A stretch of 64,000 bases of DNA from Streptococcus mitis NCTC 12261 (GTDB lineage: Bacteria; Bacillota; Bacilli; Lactobacillales; Streptococcaceae): positions 1,169,501 to 1,233,500 of the forward strand of contig NZ_CP028414.1 in NCBI RefSeq assembly GCF_000148585.2, read 5' to 3'. This document shows positions 44,868 through 56,053 of this stretch, one piece after another. How positions within the stretch are numbered: position 1 is the stretch's first letter; every line of letters starts with the position of its first letter. A program made the position numbers and the translations under genes. The notes beneath the pieces are model-generated. The model was not told where the DNA came from, ran no database searches, and saw only the letters and a program-made list of their open reading frames with translations.

Positions 44868-46208
44868 ATGTCTGAAAAATCGCAATGGGGTTCTAAACTA
44901 GGCTTTATTCTAGCATCTGCTGGTTCAGCTATCGGACTTGGAGCCGTTTGGAAATTTCCCTATATGACTGCTGCTAATGGCGGTGGAGGCTTTTTACTAG
45001 TCTTTCTTATTTCTACCATTTTAATCGGTTTCCCGCTCCTGCTTGCTGAATTTGCCCTTGGCCGTAGTGCTGGTGTTTCAGCAATCAAAACCTTTGGAAA
45101 ACTCGGCAAGAATAGTAAGTACAACTTTATCGGTTGGATTGGTGCCTTTGCCCTCTTTATCCTCTTATCTTTCTACAGTGTTATTGGGGGATGGATTCTG
45201 GTTTATCTAGGCATTGAGTTTGGAAAATTGTTCCAAATTGGTGGAACGGGGGATTATGCTCAGTTATTTACTTCAATCATTTCAAATCCAGCCATTGCCC
45301 TAGGAGCTCAAGCAGCCTTTATCCTATTGAATATCTTCATTGTATCACGTGGGGTTCAAAAAGGGATTGAAAGAGCTTCGAAAGTCATGATGCCCCTGCT
45401 CTTTATCATCTTTGTCGTCATCATCGGTCGTTCTCTCAGTTTGCCAAATGCCATGGAAGGGGTTCTTTACTTCCTAAAACCAGACTTCTCTAAGCTGACC
45501 AGTGCTGGTCTCCTATATGCTCTGGGACAATCTTTCTTTGCCCTCTCACTAGGGGTTACAGCCATGCTGACCTATGCTTCTTACTTGGATAAGAAAACCA
45601 ATCTGGTTCAGTCAGGGATTTCCATCGTAGCCATGAATATCTCGGTATCCATCATGGCAGGTCTAGCCATTTTCCCAGCCATGTCAGCCTTCAATATCCA
45701 GTCTGAAGGGGGACCAAGCTTGCTATTTATCGTCTTGCCTCAGCTCTTTGACAAGATGCCTTTTGGAACCATTTTCTACATCCTCTTCCTCCTGCTCTTC
45801 CTCTTTGCGACGGTCACTTCTTCCGTTGTTATGCTGGAAATCAATGTGGGTAATATCACCAATCAGGACAACAGTAAGCGTGCTAAATGGAGTGCTATTT
45901 TAGGAATCTTGACCTTTGTCTTTGGAATTCCTTCAGCCCTATCTTACGGTGTTATGGCGGATGTTCATATCTTTGGGAAGACCTTCTTTGATGCTATGGA
46001 CTTCTTGGTTTCTAATCTCCTCATGCCATTTGGTGCTCTCTGCCTTTCACTCTTTACAGGCTATATTTTTAAGAAGGCTCTTGCCATGGAGGAACTACAC
46101 CTTGATGAACGAGCATGTAAACAGGGACTTTTCCAGGTCTGGCTCTTCCTTCTTCGTTTTATCATTCCTATCATCATCATCGTGGTCTTTATCGCCCAAT
46201 TTATGTAA
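44868..46208 (+). CDS. Sodium-dependent transporter (NSS/SNF family)
   Basis: This 446-residue protein has 11-12 membrane spans and the NSS signature GSAIGLGAVWKFPYMTAANG (residues about 19-38) for the sodium and substrate sites. These symporters take up amino acids. I choose the ATG at 44868, with TAGGAG seven bases before; an upstream in-frame start lacks a site. The substrate is unknown. Confidence 0.92.
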   Translation: MSEKSQWGSKLGFILASAGSAIGLGAVWKFPYMTAANGGGGFLLVFLISTILIGFPLLLAEFALGRSAGVSAIKTFGKLGKNSKYNFIGWIGAFALFILLSFYSVIGGWILVYLGIEFGKLFQIGGTGDYAQLFTSIISNPAIALGAQAAFILLNIFIVSRGVQKGIERASKVMMPLLFIIFVVIIGRSLSLPNAMEGVLYFLKPDFSKLTSAGLLYALGQSFFALSLGVTAMLTYASYLDKKTNLVQSGISIVAMNISVSIMAGLAIFPAMSAFNIQSEGGPSLLFIVLPQLFDKMPFGTIFYILFLLLFLFATVTSSVVMLEINVGNITNQDNSKRAKWSAILGILTFVFGIPSALSYGVMADVHIFGKTFFDAMDFLVSNLLMPFGALCLSLFTGYIFKKALAMEELHLDERACKQGLFQVWLFLLRFIIPIIIIVVFIAQFM

Positions 46209-46211
46209 TCA

Positions 46212-46240
46212 AAAAGGACTTGAGTAATGAACTCAGGCCC
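46212..46240 (+). terminator. Possible terminator of the symporter gene
   Basis: AAAGGACTTGAGT pairs imperfectly with AACTCAGGCCCTTT, and CTTTTTT follows. It also faces the manA stop. Confidence 0.5.
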
Positions 46241-46248
46241 TTTCTTTT

Positions 46249-47193
46249 TTATGGATGACTAACAATCAATTCCAAACCTTGCCCTTCCAGAATCCAAGCT
46301 TCAACATCACTTGGTAGGATAAAGTGGCTGCCTTTTTGGATTGGATAGTTTTTTCCGTCAACAGTTAGCTGACCTTGACCAGCTAAGACACTGAATAAGG
46401 TGTAATCAGCTGTCTTCTCAAAATCAACTTTTCCAGTGATTTCCCACTTGTAAACTACAAAGAAATCATTAGATACAAGGAGAGTGGAACGCAAATCATC
46501 TGCTTTAACAGTTACAGGACGGCTATTGGCAGGCTCTCCAATGTTCAAAACATCGATAGATTTTTCAAGGTGAAGTTCACGCAAGTTGCCATTATCATCC
46601 TTACGGTCAAAGTCATAGACGCGGTAAGTTGTATCACTAGACTGTTGGGTTTCAAGAATCAAGATGCCTGCCCCGATAGCATGCATGGTGCCACTTGGCA
46701 CATAGAAGAAATCTCCAGCCTTAACAGGAACTTTTGTCAGCAAGTCCTCCCAGTTTTTATCCTCGATTTGCTGGCGGAGTTCTTCTTTTGACTTAGCATT
46801 GTGACCGTAGATAATCTCTGAACCTTCATCCGCTGCGATAATGTACCAGCATTCTGTTTTTCCAAGTTCGCCTTCATGCTCCAGTCCATAAGCATCATCT
46901 GGGTGAACTTGGACGCTGAGCCAGTCGTTGGCATCCAGAATCTTAGTCAAAAGCGGAAATACAGGTTCTGGACGATTGCCAAACAATTCACGGTGTTCTG
47001 CATACAAAGTAGCTAGGTCTGTTCCCTCGTAACGACCATTGGAAACTTTAGAGACTCCATTTGGATGAGCTGAGATGGCCCAGTATTCTCCGATTTTTTC
47101 ACTTGGGATGTCGTAGCCAAACTCATCACGTAGCTTGGTTCCACCCCAGATTTTTTCTTGCATAACTGATTGTAAAAATAATGGTTCTGACAT
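46249..47193 (-). CDS. manA: Mannose-6-phosphate isomerase, class I
   Basis: ManA interconverts mannose 6-phosphate and fructose 6-phosphate. The 314-residue protein has zinc-binding motifs VQVHPDDAY (about residues 95-103) and the GKTECWYI segment, then FYVPSGTMHAIGAG for the second ligand set. Length is that of the short Firmicute type. Confidence 0.94.
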   Translation of the reverse strand: MSEPLFLQSVMQEKIWGGTKLRDEFGYDIPSEKIGEYWAISAHPNGVSKVSNGRYEGTDLATLYAEHRELFGNRPEPVFPLLTKILDANDWLSVQVHPDDAYGLEHEGELGKTECWYIIAADEGSEIIYGHNAKSKEELRQQIEDKNWEDLLTKVPVKAGDFFYVPSGTMHAIGAGILILETQQSSDTTYRVYDFDRKDDNGNLRELHLEKSIDVLNIGEPANSRPVTVKADDLRSTLLVSNDFFVVYKWEITGKVDFEKTADYTLFSVLAGQGQLTVDGKNYPIQKGSHFILPSDVEAWILEGQGLELIVSHP

Positions 47194-47313
47194 CTTATTC
47201 TCCTGTCTGATTTTTCTCCCCTCATTATAGCAAAAAGCCAGGTCTAATTGAACTCTTTTTCCTATTATATAAAGTAGAGAGAAGATTTTATAAAAATAGT
47301 GAACAAATGTGCT

Positions 47314-48789
<1,476 letters not shown>

Positions 48790-48927
48790 TTATATTATAA
48801 CTTATTCTGTAAACCTTTTCTTATAAAATACTGTGACATACTGATACTATTCTACTATTTAAGTTTATCAGATTGTTTTTTAAAAAATTATCCTCTAGAA
48901 AAAGTAAATAGCCTCCCCTGAAACAAA

Positions 48928-48957
48928 AAAGAAGACTGAAAACTAGTCTCCTCTGTT
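48928..48957 (-). terminator. Terminator of the SemiSWEET gene
   Basis: GAGACT, short loop, AGTCTTC and six Ts on the minus strand right after the stop. Confidence 0.7.
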
Positions 48958-48961
48958 CCTT

Positions 48962-49222
48962 TTAAATCAAAGCTGTAATAACCGTCACTAGGCCAAAAAT
49001 AATACCTGGTGCATTAGCTGCTGCAAGGGGGATATCTCTTTCTTTTTTGAAAAGACCGTAGTAAACCCAGAGACTACAGTTGATGGCAGCAACCAAGGGC
49101 TGGATGAAATTTCCTTTTTGACCAGCCAGATTGTTCATGATTTGTGGGAAGTAAGACACATACATCATAACAGACATAAAGGTCGCTACCCAACCTAAAA
49201 TTTTCATTTGTTTTTCAGACAT
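48962..49222 (-). CDS. SemiSWEET sugar transporter
   Basis: This 86-residue protein has three hydrophobic segments and a PQ-loop (YVSYFPQIMNNLAGQK), the pattern of SemiSWEETs, which dimerise to pass sugars. I use the ATG at 49222; a start 18 bases upstream (MKEVLK) is also open, but GAGG suits the later ATG. Sugar specificity is unknown. Confidence 0.88.
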   Translation of the reverse strand: MSEKQMKILGWVATFMSVMMYVSYFPQIMNNLAGQKGNFIQPLVAAINCSLWVYYGLFKKERDIPLAAANAPGIIFGLVTVITALI

Positions 49223-49240
49223 TTTCAAAACCTCTTTCAT

Positions 49241-49455
49241 TTTTACTGAATCTTATTTTAAAATATTCTTTCAAAACAATCAAGTCTTTAAAACTTTTGT
49301 TATAAAGATATAAACTATCACAATCTTGTTATAAGAAAGAGGGAACAGAAAAAAGACCGAATTGCTCCGTTCTGTTTACTCAATCAAATATTAGAAAATG
49401 AATACTCCTTTTCAATGAATCGATTGATTGATGGTAAATAAGCCGTTAGAAATTA
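49241..49455. other. Intergenic stretch before the DUF1049 gene
   Basis: I see no gene. It is AT-rich and contains, at 49346-49375, a variant (AAAAAAGACCGAATTGCTCC) of the hairpin repeated at 49983 and 50420. Confidence 0.5.
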
Positions 49456-49484
49456 TTGACAGTATCGAAATTTTCTAGTAAAAT
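49456..49484 (+). promoter_or_regulatory. Promoter of the DUF1049 gene
   Basis: TTGACA and TAAAAT are 17 bases apart, 65 bases before the ATG. Confidence 0.7.
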
Positions 49485-49548
49485 GAATTTTGTTAATACC
49501 TAAATGGTGTGTAGTTTTCTATCAACATAGTCAGGAGAAAAGGAACTT

Positions 49549-49893
49549 ATGCTAAAAAAATTTAATGAATTGTCACTGAAAGATAAGGCTTATCTAATTG
49601 GCGGTTTGAGCTTATTAGTCATTGTGATCTCATTTGGTCTACTCAATCGTCAAACAGTAACTGTCAGTCTTGTCTTTACACAACTATCTGCTCCCTTGAT
49701 TTTGGTGATTTTTACTTGTCTAGTAATCGGGATCATTGCTGGTAGTGCTATTGGTATTAGCTATCACCATAACAAGACTCAAGATCTGAGAAGCCGCATT
49801 GCTGAAGCAGAAGCGACTATCAATATAAAAGACAGGGAGCTTGTCCAGTACGAGGAACAGGTGCAACAATTAAAACAGGAAGCCAAACAATAA
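49549..49893 (+). CDS. LapA-like DUF1049 membrane protein
   Basis: This 114-residue protein has two membrane segments (residues about 14-33 and 42-66), separated by a short loop, followed by a coiled-coil C-terminus (RSRIAEAEATINIKDRELVQ). This is the LapA/DUF1049 layout. Function is unknown; E. coli LapA helps lipopolysaccharide control, which cannot apply here. AGGAGAAAAGGAA precedes the ATG. Confidence 0.8.
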   Translation: MLKKFNELSLKDKAYLIGGLSLLVIVISFGLLNRQTVTVSLVFTQLSAPLILVIFTCLVIGIIAGSAIGISYHHNKTQDLRSRIAEAEATINIKDRELVQYEEQVQQLKQEAKQ

Positions 49894-49906
49894 GTGTAGA
49901 AATCAT

Positions 49907-49935
49907 AACCACCCGTGAAAACGGGTGGTTTTTTG
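49907..49935 (+). terminator. Terminator of the DUF1049 gene
   Basis: AACCACCCGT and ACGGGTGGTT pair around GAAA, followed by TTTT. A textbook terminator. Confidence 0.92.
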
Positions 49936-49982
49936 TCTCGCACCTAACGGAGCGAGACGGACTGAAAGTCGCATAAATACAA

Positions 49983-50011
49983 AAAAGATCGAATTGCTCC
50001 GATCTTTTTAA
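49983..50011. terminator. Repeated hairpin, copy 1 (before the VOC gene end)
   Basis: AAAAAAGATCG and CGATCTTTTT pair around AATTGCTC. It sits downstream of the VOC gene on the minus strand. The hairpin and its flank (AAGTTTC.CTC.AAGAA) recur at 50420. Confidence 0.65.
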
Positions 50012-50058
50012 GTTTCACTCCAAGAATGTTTAGATAAAAAATTTGATAATAGAATTAC

Positions 50059-50406
50059 CTACTTCATACGATAAAAATCAATCACTAGACCAGCAGGCCC
50101 TTTAACTAATAAGGACTCTGTTCCCCAATCGGTTACAGTTGGTCCGTTTAAAACCTGGATACCAAGTTCTTTCAACCGTTGGTAATTCTGGTCTACATCC
50201 TCAACCTCGATATGAAGAATGATTCCTGACTGAAAATCTTCCAAAGGAATCAAATGATTTTGGGACAACATCAGACAGTGACTGCCAATCGTAAACTGAG
50301 CAAAACTGTCATCAACATAATCGGATTTTTTATCCAAAATACGCTCCAAGTCAGCACAGACTTGTGGAACATCGGAAACGATAATATCTAATTGATTTAA
50401 ATTCAT
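50059..50406 (-). CDS. VOC-family (glyoxalase/bleomycin-resistance fold) protein
   Basis: This 115-residue protein has the paired beta-alpha-beta-beta-beta modules of the VOC superfamily: NQLDIIVSDVPQVCADL at the start, IILHIEVEDVDQNYQRLKEL in the middle, and a closing KGPAGLVIDFYR. It is too short to assign a reaction. It lies between two copies of a repeated hairpin. Confidence 0.8.
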   Translation of the reverse strand: MNLNQLDIIVSDVPQVCADLERILDKKSDYVDDSFAQFTIGSHCLMLSQNHLIPLEDFQSGIILHIEVEDVDQNYQRLKELGIQVLNGPTVTDWGTESLLVKGPAGLVIDFYRMK

Positions 50407-50419
50407 TTACTATCCTCCA

Positions 50420-50450
50420 TAAAAAGACCGGATTGCTCCGATCTTTTTAA
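50420..50450. terminator. Repeated hairpin, copy 2
   Basis: AAAAAGACCGG and CCGATCTTTTT pair imperfectly around ATTGCT, followed by the same AAGTTTCGCTC flank as near 50011. It may terminate spxB transcription. Confidence 0.6.
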
Positions 50451-50459
50451 GTTTCGCTC

Positions 50460-50560
50460 TAAGAAAATCAAAGAATAAACAAGGCATCGAACCGCAGGCA
50501 GTACTGAAGTACGGCAAGGTGAAGATAACACAGTTTAAATTTGATTTTCGACGAGAGGAA
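50460..50560. repeat. Degenerate BOX element downstream of spxB
   Basis: AAAATCAAAGAATAAAC, AACCGCAGGCAGTAC, GTACGGCAAGG and TTTGATTTTCG are diverged BOX pieces in the right order. It starts at the spxB stop. Confidence 0.6.
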
Positions 50561-52336
50561 TTATTTAATTGCGCGTGATTGCAAACCTTCTTCTTCCAAG
50601 AAGAGGCGGAATGGTACGAGTTCTTCTGCTTCGTATTTTTCCTTGAAGTCTTTGATTGCTTCTTCTGAGTGAAGTTTTGGATCCAATTCAAGTACTTCTA
50701 CTGGAAGTGGACGGTGTGGAGTGATGCGAGCATCGATCACAACAGTTTTACCTTCTTTGTTGAGTTTAACAGCTTCTGCAACAACTGCATCGATGTCTTC
50801 GATACGGTCAACTGTAAATCCTACAGCACCTTGAGCTTCAGCGATTTTCGCATAGTCAGCATTAGGGAAGTCACAACCAAACAAGTGTTTGTTTGTGTCT
50901 TCGTATTTGTCCTTGATGAAGGCATATTTACCATTTGAGAAGACAACGTTGATAACTGGAAGGTCGTATTGAACGTTTGTGATAACGTCTGGGTAGCACA
51001 TGTTGAATGCACCGTCACCCATGATGTTCCATACTTGGCGATCTGGATTGTCTTTCTTAGCAGCGATACCACCAGGAAGGGCAATACCCATTGTCGCAAA
51101 GAGTGGAGATGTACGCCACATGTTCTTAGGTGTCATGTGAAGGTGACGAGTAGATGTTTGAGTAGTGTCACCTACGTCGATTGAGTAGATAGCGTCTTGA
51201 TCAGCATGTTTGTTGATTGCATTGTAAACTTGATACAATTGCAATTCACCCTCAGTTTTACCTTCGATTTTGTTCATGTAATCACGCCAGTTTTGGTTGT
51301 TCTTAACGTTTGCACGCCACCATGGAGTAGATTCAACTGGGTTCACTTTGTCAAGGATAGCTTTAGCTGCTTGACCTGCATCACCAAGGATTGAAGCGTC
51401 TAGGGCATGACGTTTACCAAGTTTGTAAGGGTCGATATCCACTTGGATGAATTTTTCAGTATTCTTGAATGCTTGGTAAACTTCAGCAAATGGGAAGTTT
51501 GAACCAAGGAAAAGAACTGTGTCTGCTTCAAAGACCACTTCGTTGGCTGGCTTCCAACCAACACGGTAAGCAGAACCTGTCAAACCTTCATAGTTCCATT
51601 CAAAGGCTTCAAAGTTTTTACCAGTTGTGATGATTGGTGCTTTGATTTTACGTGACAATTCAGTAATCACTTCACCAGCTTTAACACCACCGTAACCAGC
51701 ATAGATAACTGGACGTTCAGCATTGTTCAAGATTTCAACAGCTTTGTCGATTTCAACTTCGTTCAAAGCAGGAGCGATGAATGAACGTTCGTATGAACCT
51801 GAACCGTAGTATGAATTTTCGTCGATTTCTTGGAAACCGAAGTTTACTGGGATTTCAACAACAGCTGGACCTTTTTTAGAAACTGCAGCACGGCAAGCTT
51901 CGTCGATTACTTTTGGCAATTGCTCAGCGTAAGCTACACGTTTGTTGTATACAGCGATACCGTTGTACATTGGGTTTTGGTTCAATTCTTGGAAAGCATC
52001 CATGTTGAGTTCGTTAACTGGACGTGATCCAAGGATTGCTAGGAATGGAGTGTTATCCATAGCTGCATCGTAAACACCGTTAATCAAGTGAGTCGCACCT
52101 GGACCACCTGAACCAACTGCAACCCCGATTGAGCCGCCGAATTTAGCTTGCATAACCGCTGCAAGAGCACCTGTTTCTTCGTGACGAACTTGCAAGAAGC
52201 GGATATCTTTGTCTTCAGCCAAAGCATCCATCAATGAGCTGAGTGTTCCTGATGGGATACCGTAGATTGTGTCTACGCCCCATGTTTTCAATACATTAAG
52301 CATTGCTGCAGATGCAGTAATTTTCCCTTGAGTCAT
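50561..52336 (-). CDS. spxB: Pyruvate oxidase
   Basis: SpxB converts pyruvate, phosphate and oxygen to acetyl phosphate, CO2 and hydrogen peroxide, using TPP, FAD and Mg2+. The 591-residue protein is typical of the family: N-terminal pyrimidine-binding domain with [11 protein letters not shown] (catalytic Glu), a central FAD domain and a C-terminal TPP domain with [20 protein letters not shown], cut at 20. It is monocistronic. Two cre-like sites precede it, the nearer within a likely promoter. TPP genes lie 3.5 kb away. Confidence 0.96.
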   Translation of the reverse strand: MTQGKITASAAMLNVLKTWGVDTIYGIPSGTLSSLMDALAEDKDIRFLQVRHEETGALAAVMQAKFGGSIGVAVGSGGPGATHLINGVYDAAMDNTPFLAILGSRPVNELNMDAFQELNQNPMYNGIAVYNKRVAYAEQLPKVIDEACRAAVSKKGPAVVEIPVNFGFQEIDENSYYGSGSYERSFIAPALNEVEIDKAVEILNNAERPVIYAGYGGVKAGEVITELSRKIKAPIITTGKNFEAFEWNYEGLTGSAYRVGWKPANEVVFEADTVLFLGSNFPFAEVYQAFKNTEKFIQVDIDPYKLGKRHALDASILGDAGQAAKAILDKVNPVESTPWWRANVKNNQNWRDYMNKIEGKTEGELQLYQVYNAINKHADQDAIYSIDVGDTTQTSTRHLHMTPKNMWRTSPLFATMGIALPGGIAAKKDNPDRQVWNIMGDGAFNMCYPDVITNVQYDLPVINVVFSNGKYAFIKDKYEDTNKHLFGCDFPNADYAKIAEAQGAVGFTVDRIEDIDAVVAEAVKLNKEGKTVVIDARITPHRPLPVEVLELDPKLHSEEAIKDFKEKYEAEELVPFRLFLEEEGLQSRAIK

Positions 52337-52382
52337 AATGATAACTCTCCTTCAAATATTTTTAAATCTACTAAAAAAGGTT

Positions 52383-52422
52383 TCATATAGTTTTTGAAAA
52401 CGTTTCAGTAAATTTTTACAAT
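52383..52422 (-). promoter_or_regulatory. Likely spxB promoter with cre-like site
   Basis: On the minus strand TTTACT (near 52408-52413) and TATATG (near 52385-52390) are 17 bases apart. The cre-like TGAAACGTTTTCA (52395-52407) lies in the spacer. Exact promoter choice is tentative. Confidence 0.5.
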
Positions 52423-52496
52423 ACTAATTTATCACATTTATTTTGACTTTACTAAGAATCTGCTCAGAAGTTTTTATTCTCTATTACAGTACAGTT

Positions 52497-52510
52497 TGAA
52501 AACGTTTTTA
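52497..52510. promoter_or_regulatory. Second cre-like site upstream of spxB
   Basis: TGAAAACGTTTTTA fits the cre core. It lies about 160 bases before the spxB ATG, next to a BOX element. Confidence 0.5.
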
Positions 52511-52524
52511 GCTTCTGTTTTATA

Positions 52525-52638
52525 ATACTCAATGAAAATCACAGAGCAAACTAGGAAGCTCGCCACAGGTTGCTCAAAGCACAGCTTTGAGGTTGCAGAC
52601 AAAGCTGACGTGGTTGGAAGAGATTTTTGAAGAGTATA
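52525..52638. repeat. BOX element between copA and spxB
   Basis: ATACTCAATGAAAATCACAG to GATTTTTGAAGAGTAT, containing GGTTGCTCAAAGCACAGC and its partner GCTTTGAGGTTGCAGAC, typical of boxC. The boxA core here is reduced. Confidence 0.85.
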
Positions 52639-52661
52639 AAAAGCGAGCAAGCCCGCTTTTA
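52638..52661 (-). terminator. Terminator of the copper operon
   Basis: AAAGCGGGC TTG CTCGCTTTTT on the minus strand, overlapping the copA end. Confidence 0.8.
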
Positions 52662-54902
52662 GTCTATTTTACTAAAGTTTAGTAAGAGTGAACTGGTCAG
52701 AACGGATACAGAACTAAAGGCCATGGCTAGACCTGCCAGTTCTGGGTTGAGAGCCAGTCCAACACCTGAAAAGACTCCTGCTGCAATCGGAATTCCGGCG
52801 ACATTGTAGATAAAGGCCCAGAAAAGATTGAGCAGAATTCGATTAAAGGTTTTCTTACTCATGTCAAAAGCACGAACCACTCCTAGGAGGTTATTAGTTG
52901 TCAACACCAAATCTGCTGACTCGATGGCAATATCTGTTCCAGCTCCCATAGCAATCCCCACATCTGCTACACTAAGGGCAGGAGCGTCATTGATACCATC
53001 CCCAACAAAGGCTACTTTGCCAGACGCTTGTAGTTTATGGATTTCATGAGCTTTTTCCTCTGGCAAGACACCTGCAATGACCTCTTCGATTCCGATCTGA
53101 TCGGCAATGGCACGCGCCACACCAGCATTGTCTCCTGTCAGCATGACTGTTTTAAGACCTCGTTTTTTCAACTGACTGATGGCAAGCTTAGCATTTTCCT
53201 TAGGAATATCTTGCAGAGCAAGCAAGCCTTTGATTTCATTCTCAACAGCCAAGAACACAACTGTCTTAGCTTCTTTTTCCAGTTGTTCTAGTTTTTCCTG
53301 ATAAGTGCTAGAAATATCCATGCCATCCAGCATTTTAGCATTTCCAAGCAAAACTTGTTTTCCATTGATTTGCCCTGAAACACCTTTTCCGTGCAAGGCT
53401 TGGAAATTTTCCACAGTGTGAAGCTCAAGTCCAGTTTCAGTCGCTCGCTTAACAATAGCCTCAGCCAATGGGTGTTGAGAAGCTTCTTCCAAGGAAGCTG
53501 CCAATCCAAGCACTTCTACTTCGTCGCCGATGATATCTGTGACCACAGGTTTCCCTTCCGTCAAAGTTCCTGTCTTATCAAAAACAATAGTTTGGACTTT
53601 CTGGATTTCCTGTAGAACCGTTCCATTTTTGAGGAGAACTCCCATCTTGGCACTGCGACCTGTCCCCACCATAAGGGCTGTCGGTGTTGCAAGTCCCAAT
53701 GCACAAGGGCAGGCAATAATCAGAACTGCTACTCCATAGAGAAGCGAAGACACAAAGCTCGCTCCAAGCACAACTACACTATCCCTGAGCAAGACGAACC
53801 AAACCCAAAAGGTCACAATCCCTAAAATGACAACTGCTGGAACAAAAATCCCTGAAATTTTATCCGTCAAGTCCTGAATCGGCGCACGACTTGTCTGAGC
53901 TTTCTTCACAAAATCCACAATCTGAGCCAAAACAGTCTCTGAACCAACTTTTTCTGCTCTAAAAACAAGTGTTCCACTATTATTGATGGTTGAACCAATG
54001 ACGGTATCTCCAACTGTCTTGTCCACAGGCAGACTCTCACCTGTCACCATAGACTCATCAATACTAGAGATACCTTCTACTACGACACCATCAACCGCAA
54101 TCTTTTCACCGGGACGCACTCGAATCAGGTCACCTACCTTGACTTGCTCCAAAGGGACTTGAACATAGTTATCCTCACGCAATACTTCTGCTGTTTTAGC
54201 CTGCAAGTCAAGTAATTTCTCCACAGCTTGGGAAGTATTTTTCCGCATTTTCTCCTCAAAAACGGCTCCCATAAGAACGAAGAAGAAGATAAAGGCAGCA
54301 CTTTCAAAGTAAACGGGGAGGCCAGCGAAGAGGGCAACTAAGCTATAGAAATAGGCCACTAGGGTTCCCAGAGCAACCAAGGTATCCATGTTGGCATTGT
54401 GCTTTTTAAAACTAGCCCAAGCACTTTGGATATAAGGACCACCTGCTACTAGCATAATCGGTGTTGTGGCTAAAAAGGTGCCCCAACGCATGACTTGGTG
54501 ACTAATTCCTCCTGTCGACATCCCAATCATGAGGATTACAAGAGGCACAGTAAAGATACTAGTAATCCAAAAACGCTGTAAAAGTGATAGAGATTTTCGA
54601 GTCTTCTCAACAACTGTATAACTTCCCTTTTGCATCTTCATACCACAAGAAAATTCATGTTGACCTAATTCTTGAGGGGTAAAACGAATTGTCTTCTCTT
54701 CATCCACGCCGATTGGTTCCAAGAGGCCTTCTTCTTCAAACAGAATTTCCTTATAACAGTTTGAAGGTGTCAAACGGTGAAAGGTGATCTCAGCAGGAAC
54801 TCCTTTTTGCAGTTGAATGTGGGCTGGATGGTAGCCTTTGTCTGCCGTGATACGGATTTTTTGAACACCATTTTCAAGACTTGCTTTTACAATTTCAGTC
54901 AT
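52659..54902 (-). CDS. copA: Copper-exporting P1B ATPase
   Basis: CopA pumps Cu(I) out of the cell. The 747-residue protein has an N-terminal cupredoxin-like domain (residues about 1-105, [10 protein letters not shown]) in place of the usual CxxC domain, eight membrane segments with the CPC metal site (IIACPCALG), the phosphorylation motif DKTGTLT, and the hinge GDGINDAP. The N-terminal domain resembles the product of the preceding cupA. It is the last gene of copY-cupA-copA. Confidence 0.95.
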   Translation of the reverse strand: MTEIVKASLENGVQKIRITADKGYHPAHIQLQKGVPAEITFHRLTPSNCYKEILFEEEGLLEPIGVDEEKTIRFTPQELGQHEFSCGMKMQKGSYTVVEKTRKSLSLLQRFWITSIFTVPLVILMIGMSTGGISHQVMRWGTFLATTPIMLVAGGPYIQSAWASFKKHNANMDTLVALGTLVAYFYSLVALFAGLPVYFESAAFIFFFVLMGAVFEEKMRKNTSQAVEKLLDLQAKTAEVLREDNYVQVPLEQVKVGDLIRVRPGEKIAVDGVVVEGISSIDESMVTGESLPVDKTVGDTVIGSTINNSGTLVFRAEKVGSETVLAQIVDFVKKAQTSRAPIQDLTDKISGIFVPAVVILGIVTFWVWFVLLRDSVVVLGASFVSSLLYGVAVLIIACPCALGLATPTALMVGTGRSAKMGVLLKNGTVLQEIQKVQTIVFDKTGTLTEGKPVVTDIIGDEVEVLGLAASLEEASQHPLAEAIVKRATETGLELHTVENFQALHGKGVSGQINGKQVLLGNAKMLDGMDISSTYQEKLEQLEKEAKTVVFLAVENEIKGLLALQDIPKENAKLAISQLKKRGLKTVMLTGDNAGVARAIADQIGIEEVIAGVLPEEKAHEIHKLQASGKVAFVGDGINDAPALSVADVGIAMGAGTDIAIESADLVLTTNNLLGVVRAFDMSKKTFNRILLNLFWAFIYNVAGIPIAAGVFSGVGLALNPELAGLAMAFSSVSVLTSSLLLNFSKID

Positions 54903-54911
54903 ATCATTCTC

Positions 54912-55283
54912 CTATTCTACAATCATCTTACCGTGCATCATATTCATGCCACAAGAGAAACCATACTCTCCAGCCTGCTCAGGCGTGATTTCCACTACAT
55001 ACTCTTCCCCCATTGGCAGATCCGCATGTACACCAAAGTCTGGAAATACGATCTGATCCAAACATGGTGAAGGATCTTTGCGGTCAAAGACAATGCGGGC
55101 TGGCACTGATTTCTTGAGGATAATCAACTCAGGCGTATAGCCCCCCATGACCTCCACTCGAATCTCTTGGTAGCCGTTTTTTTGCTGGGCCTTTTGTCCA
55201 GATTTTTCAGGCTTTTTGAAAAACCAAAACAAGATAAACGCGATAAGGGCAATACAAATAATGGTTACAATAATATTCAACAT
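54912..55283 (-). CDS. cupA: Membrane-anchored copper chaperone CupA
   Basis: CupA binds Cu(I) at the membrane and hands it to CopA. The 123-residue protein has an N-terminal membrane anchor (residues about 3-20) and a cupredoxin-like domain ending FSCGMNMMHGKMIVE, with the Cys and Met ligands. It starts 10 bases after copY, with AAAGGAGA before its ATG. Confidence 0.93.
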   Translation of the reverse strand: MLNIIVTIICIALIAFILFWFFKKPEKSGQKAQQKNGYQEIRVEVMGGYTPELIILKKSVPARIVFDRKDPSPCLDQIVFPDFGVHADLPMGEEYVVEITPEQAGEYGFSCGMNMMHGKMIVE

Positions 55284-55293
55284 GACGTCTCCT

Positions 55294-55689
55294 TTACATA
55301 CAATTACATTTTACTTCTGTTACAGCGCTTGATTTCTTCTCAGAAATCACAGCTTCCAAGTCTTCCAAGTCAGCCTGAGTAAAATCACATTCAGCAATCA
55401 AATCAGCCAACAAGTTCTTAATCCTACGGGAACAAACTTTATCTTTGATATCTTGAACAAGCAAGTCTCGACTTTGATCCAAAGTTAAAAGGGCTGAATA
55501 GACAAAGGACTTGCCTTCTTTTTTCCTCGTCAGGCACTCTTTCTCAACCAAACGAGCCAAAAGAGTTTGAATGGTCGACTTGGACCAGTCGAACCGCTCC
55601 GCCAGAACCCTAATCAAATCTGAACTAGTCTGCTCTCCTTGCATCCAAATAATCTTCATGACCTGCCATTCTGCATCTGAAATCTGCAT
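55294..55689 (-). CDS. copY: Copper-responsive repressor CopY
   Basis: CopY is a BlaI/MecI-type winged-helix repressor released when copper replaces zinc. The 131-residue protein has the DNA-binding fold (MKIIWMQGEQTSSDLIRVLA) and one CxC (KCNC) at its end. E. hirae CopY has two, CxCxxxxCxC, so the single motif may be a real difference. GGAGG before the ATG at 55689 fixes the start. Two operator-like boxes lie upstream. Confidence 0.93.
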   Translation of the reverse strand: MQISDAEWQVMKIIWMQGEQTSSDLIRVLAERFDWSKSTIQTLLARLVEKECLTRKKEGKSFVYSALLTLDQSRDLLVQDIKDKVCSRRIKNLLADLIAECDFTQADLEDLEAVISEKKSSAVTEVKCNCM

Positions 55690-55705
55690 AATCACACCTC
55701 CAAAA

Positions 55706-55759
55706 TCTACATTTGTCAATTACAATTATCAGTATACTCTTAAAATCTACATTTGTCAA
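55706..55759 (-). promoter_or_regulatory. cop promoter with two CopY operator boxes
   Basis: TACATTTGTC, close to the cop box TACANNTGTA, occurs at 55708-55717 and again at 55748-55757, in a repeated TCTACATTTGTCAA. On the minus strand TTGACA and TATACT are 17 bases apart; one box covers the -35, the other lies after the start. Confidence 0.8.
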
Positions 55760-55880
55760 CTATGAAATTAATCTTTTCTTTGAAAAATTGAATTTTAACC
55801 CTATGATAAAGGATTTGCAGTCAAATCTTACTATATAAACTATGAAAATATGCTATACTAAAGAAAAAAGAAAACAACCA

Positions 55881-55962
55881 CTAGGGGTGCGTAAAGCTGA
55901 GATTAACGACTGTTAGACCCTTTGACTCAATCTAGGTAATGCTAGCTGATGGAAGTGGAAAT
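55881..55962 (+). ncRNA. TPP riboswitch before thiD
   Basis: The thi-box pieces appear in order: GGGGTGC, GCTGAGATTA, ACCCTTTGACTCAATCT, GGTAATGCTAGC and GGAAGTGG. It would lower thiD expression when TPP is plentiful. A nearby imperfect stem may be the switch to control initiation or termination. Confidence 0.93.
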
Positions 55963-56053
55963 GATAATGGGGACTAGCAGTCTTCTATTGCCTTTCTAAA
56001 ACAGACTAGCTTGTTCTTAAGAATACAAACTTCAGTTGGTTGGGAGGTTTTAG

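Noticed and set aside
49904..50000. Bidirectional hairpins as a riboswitch
   Set aside because: They are simple terminators with no conserved aptamer sequence.
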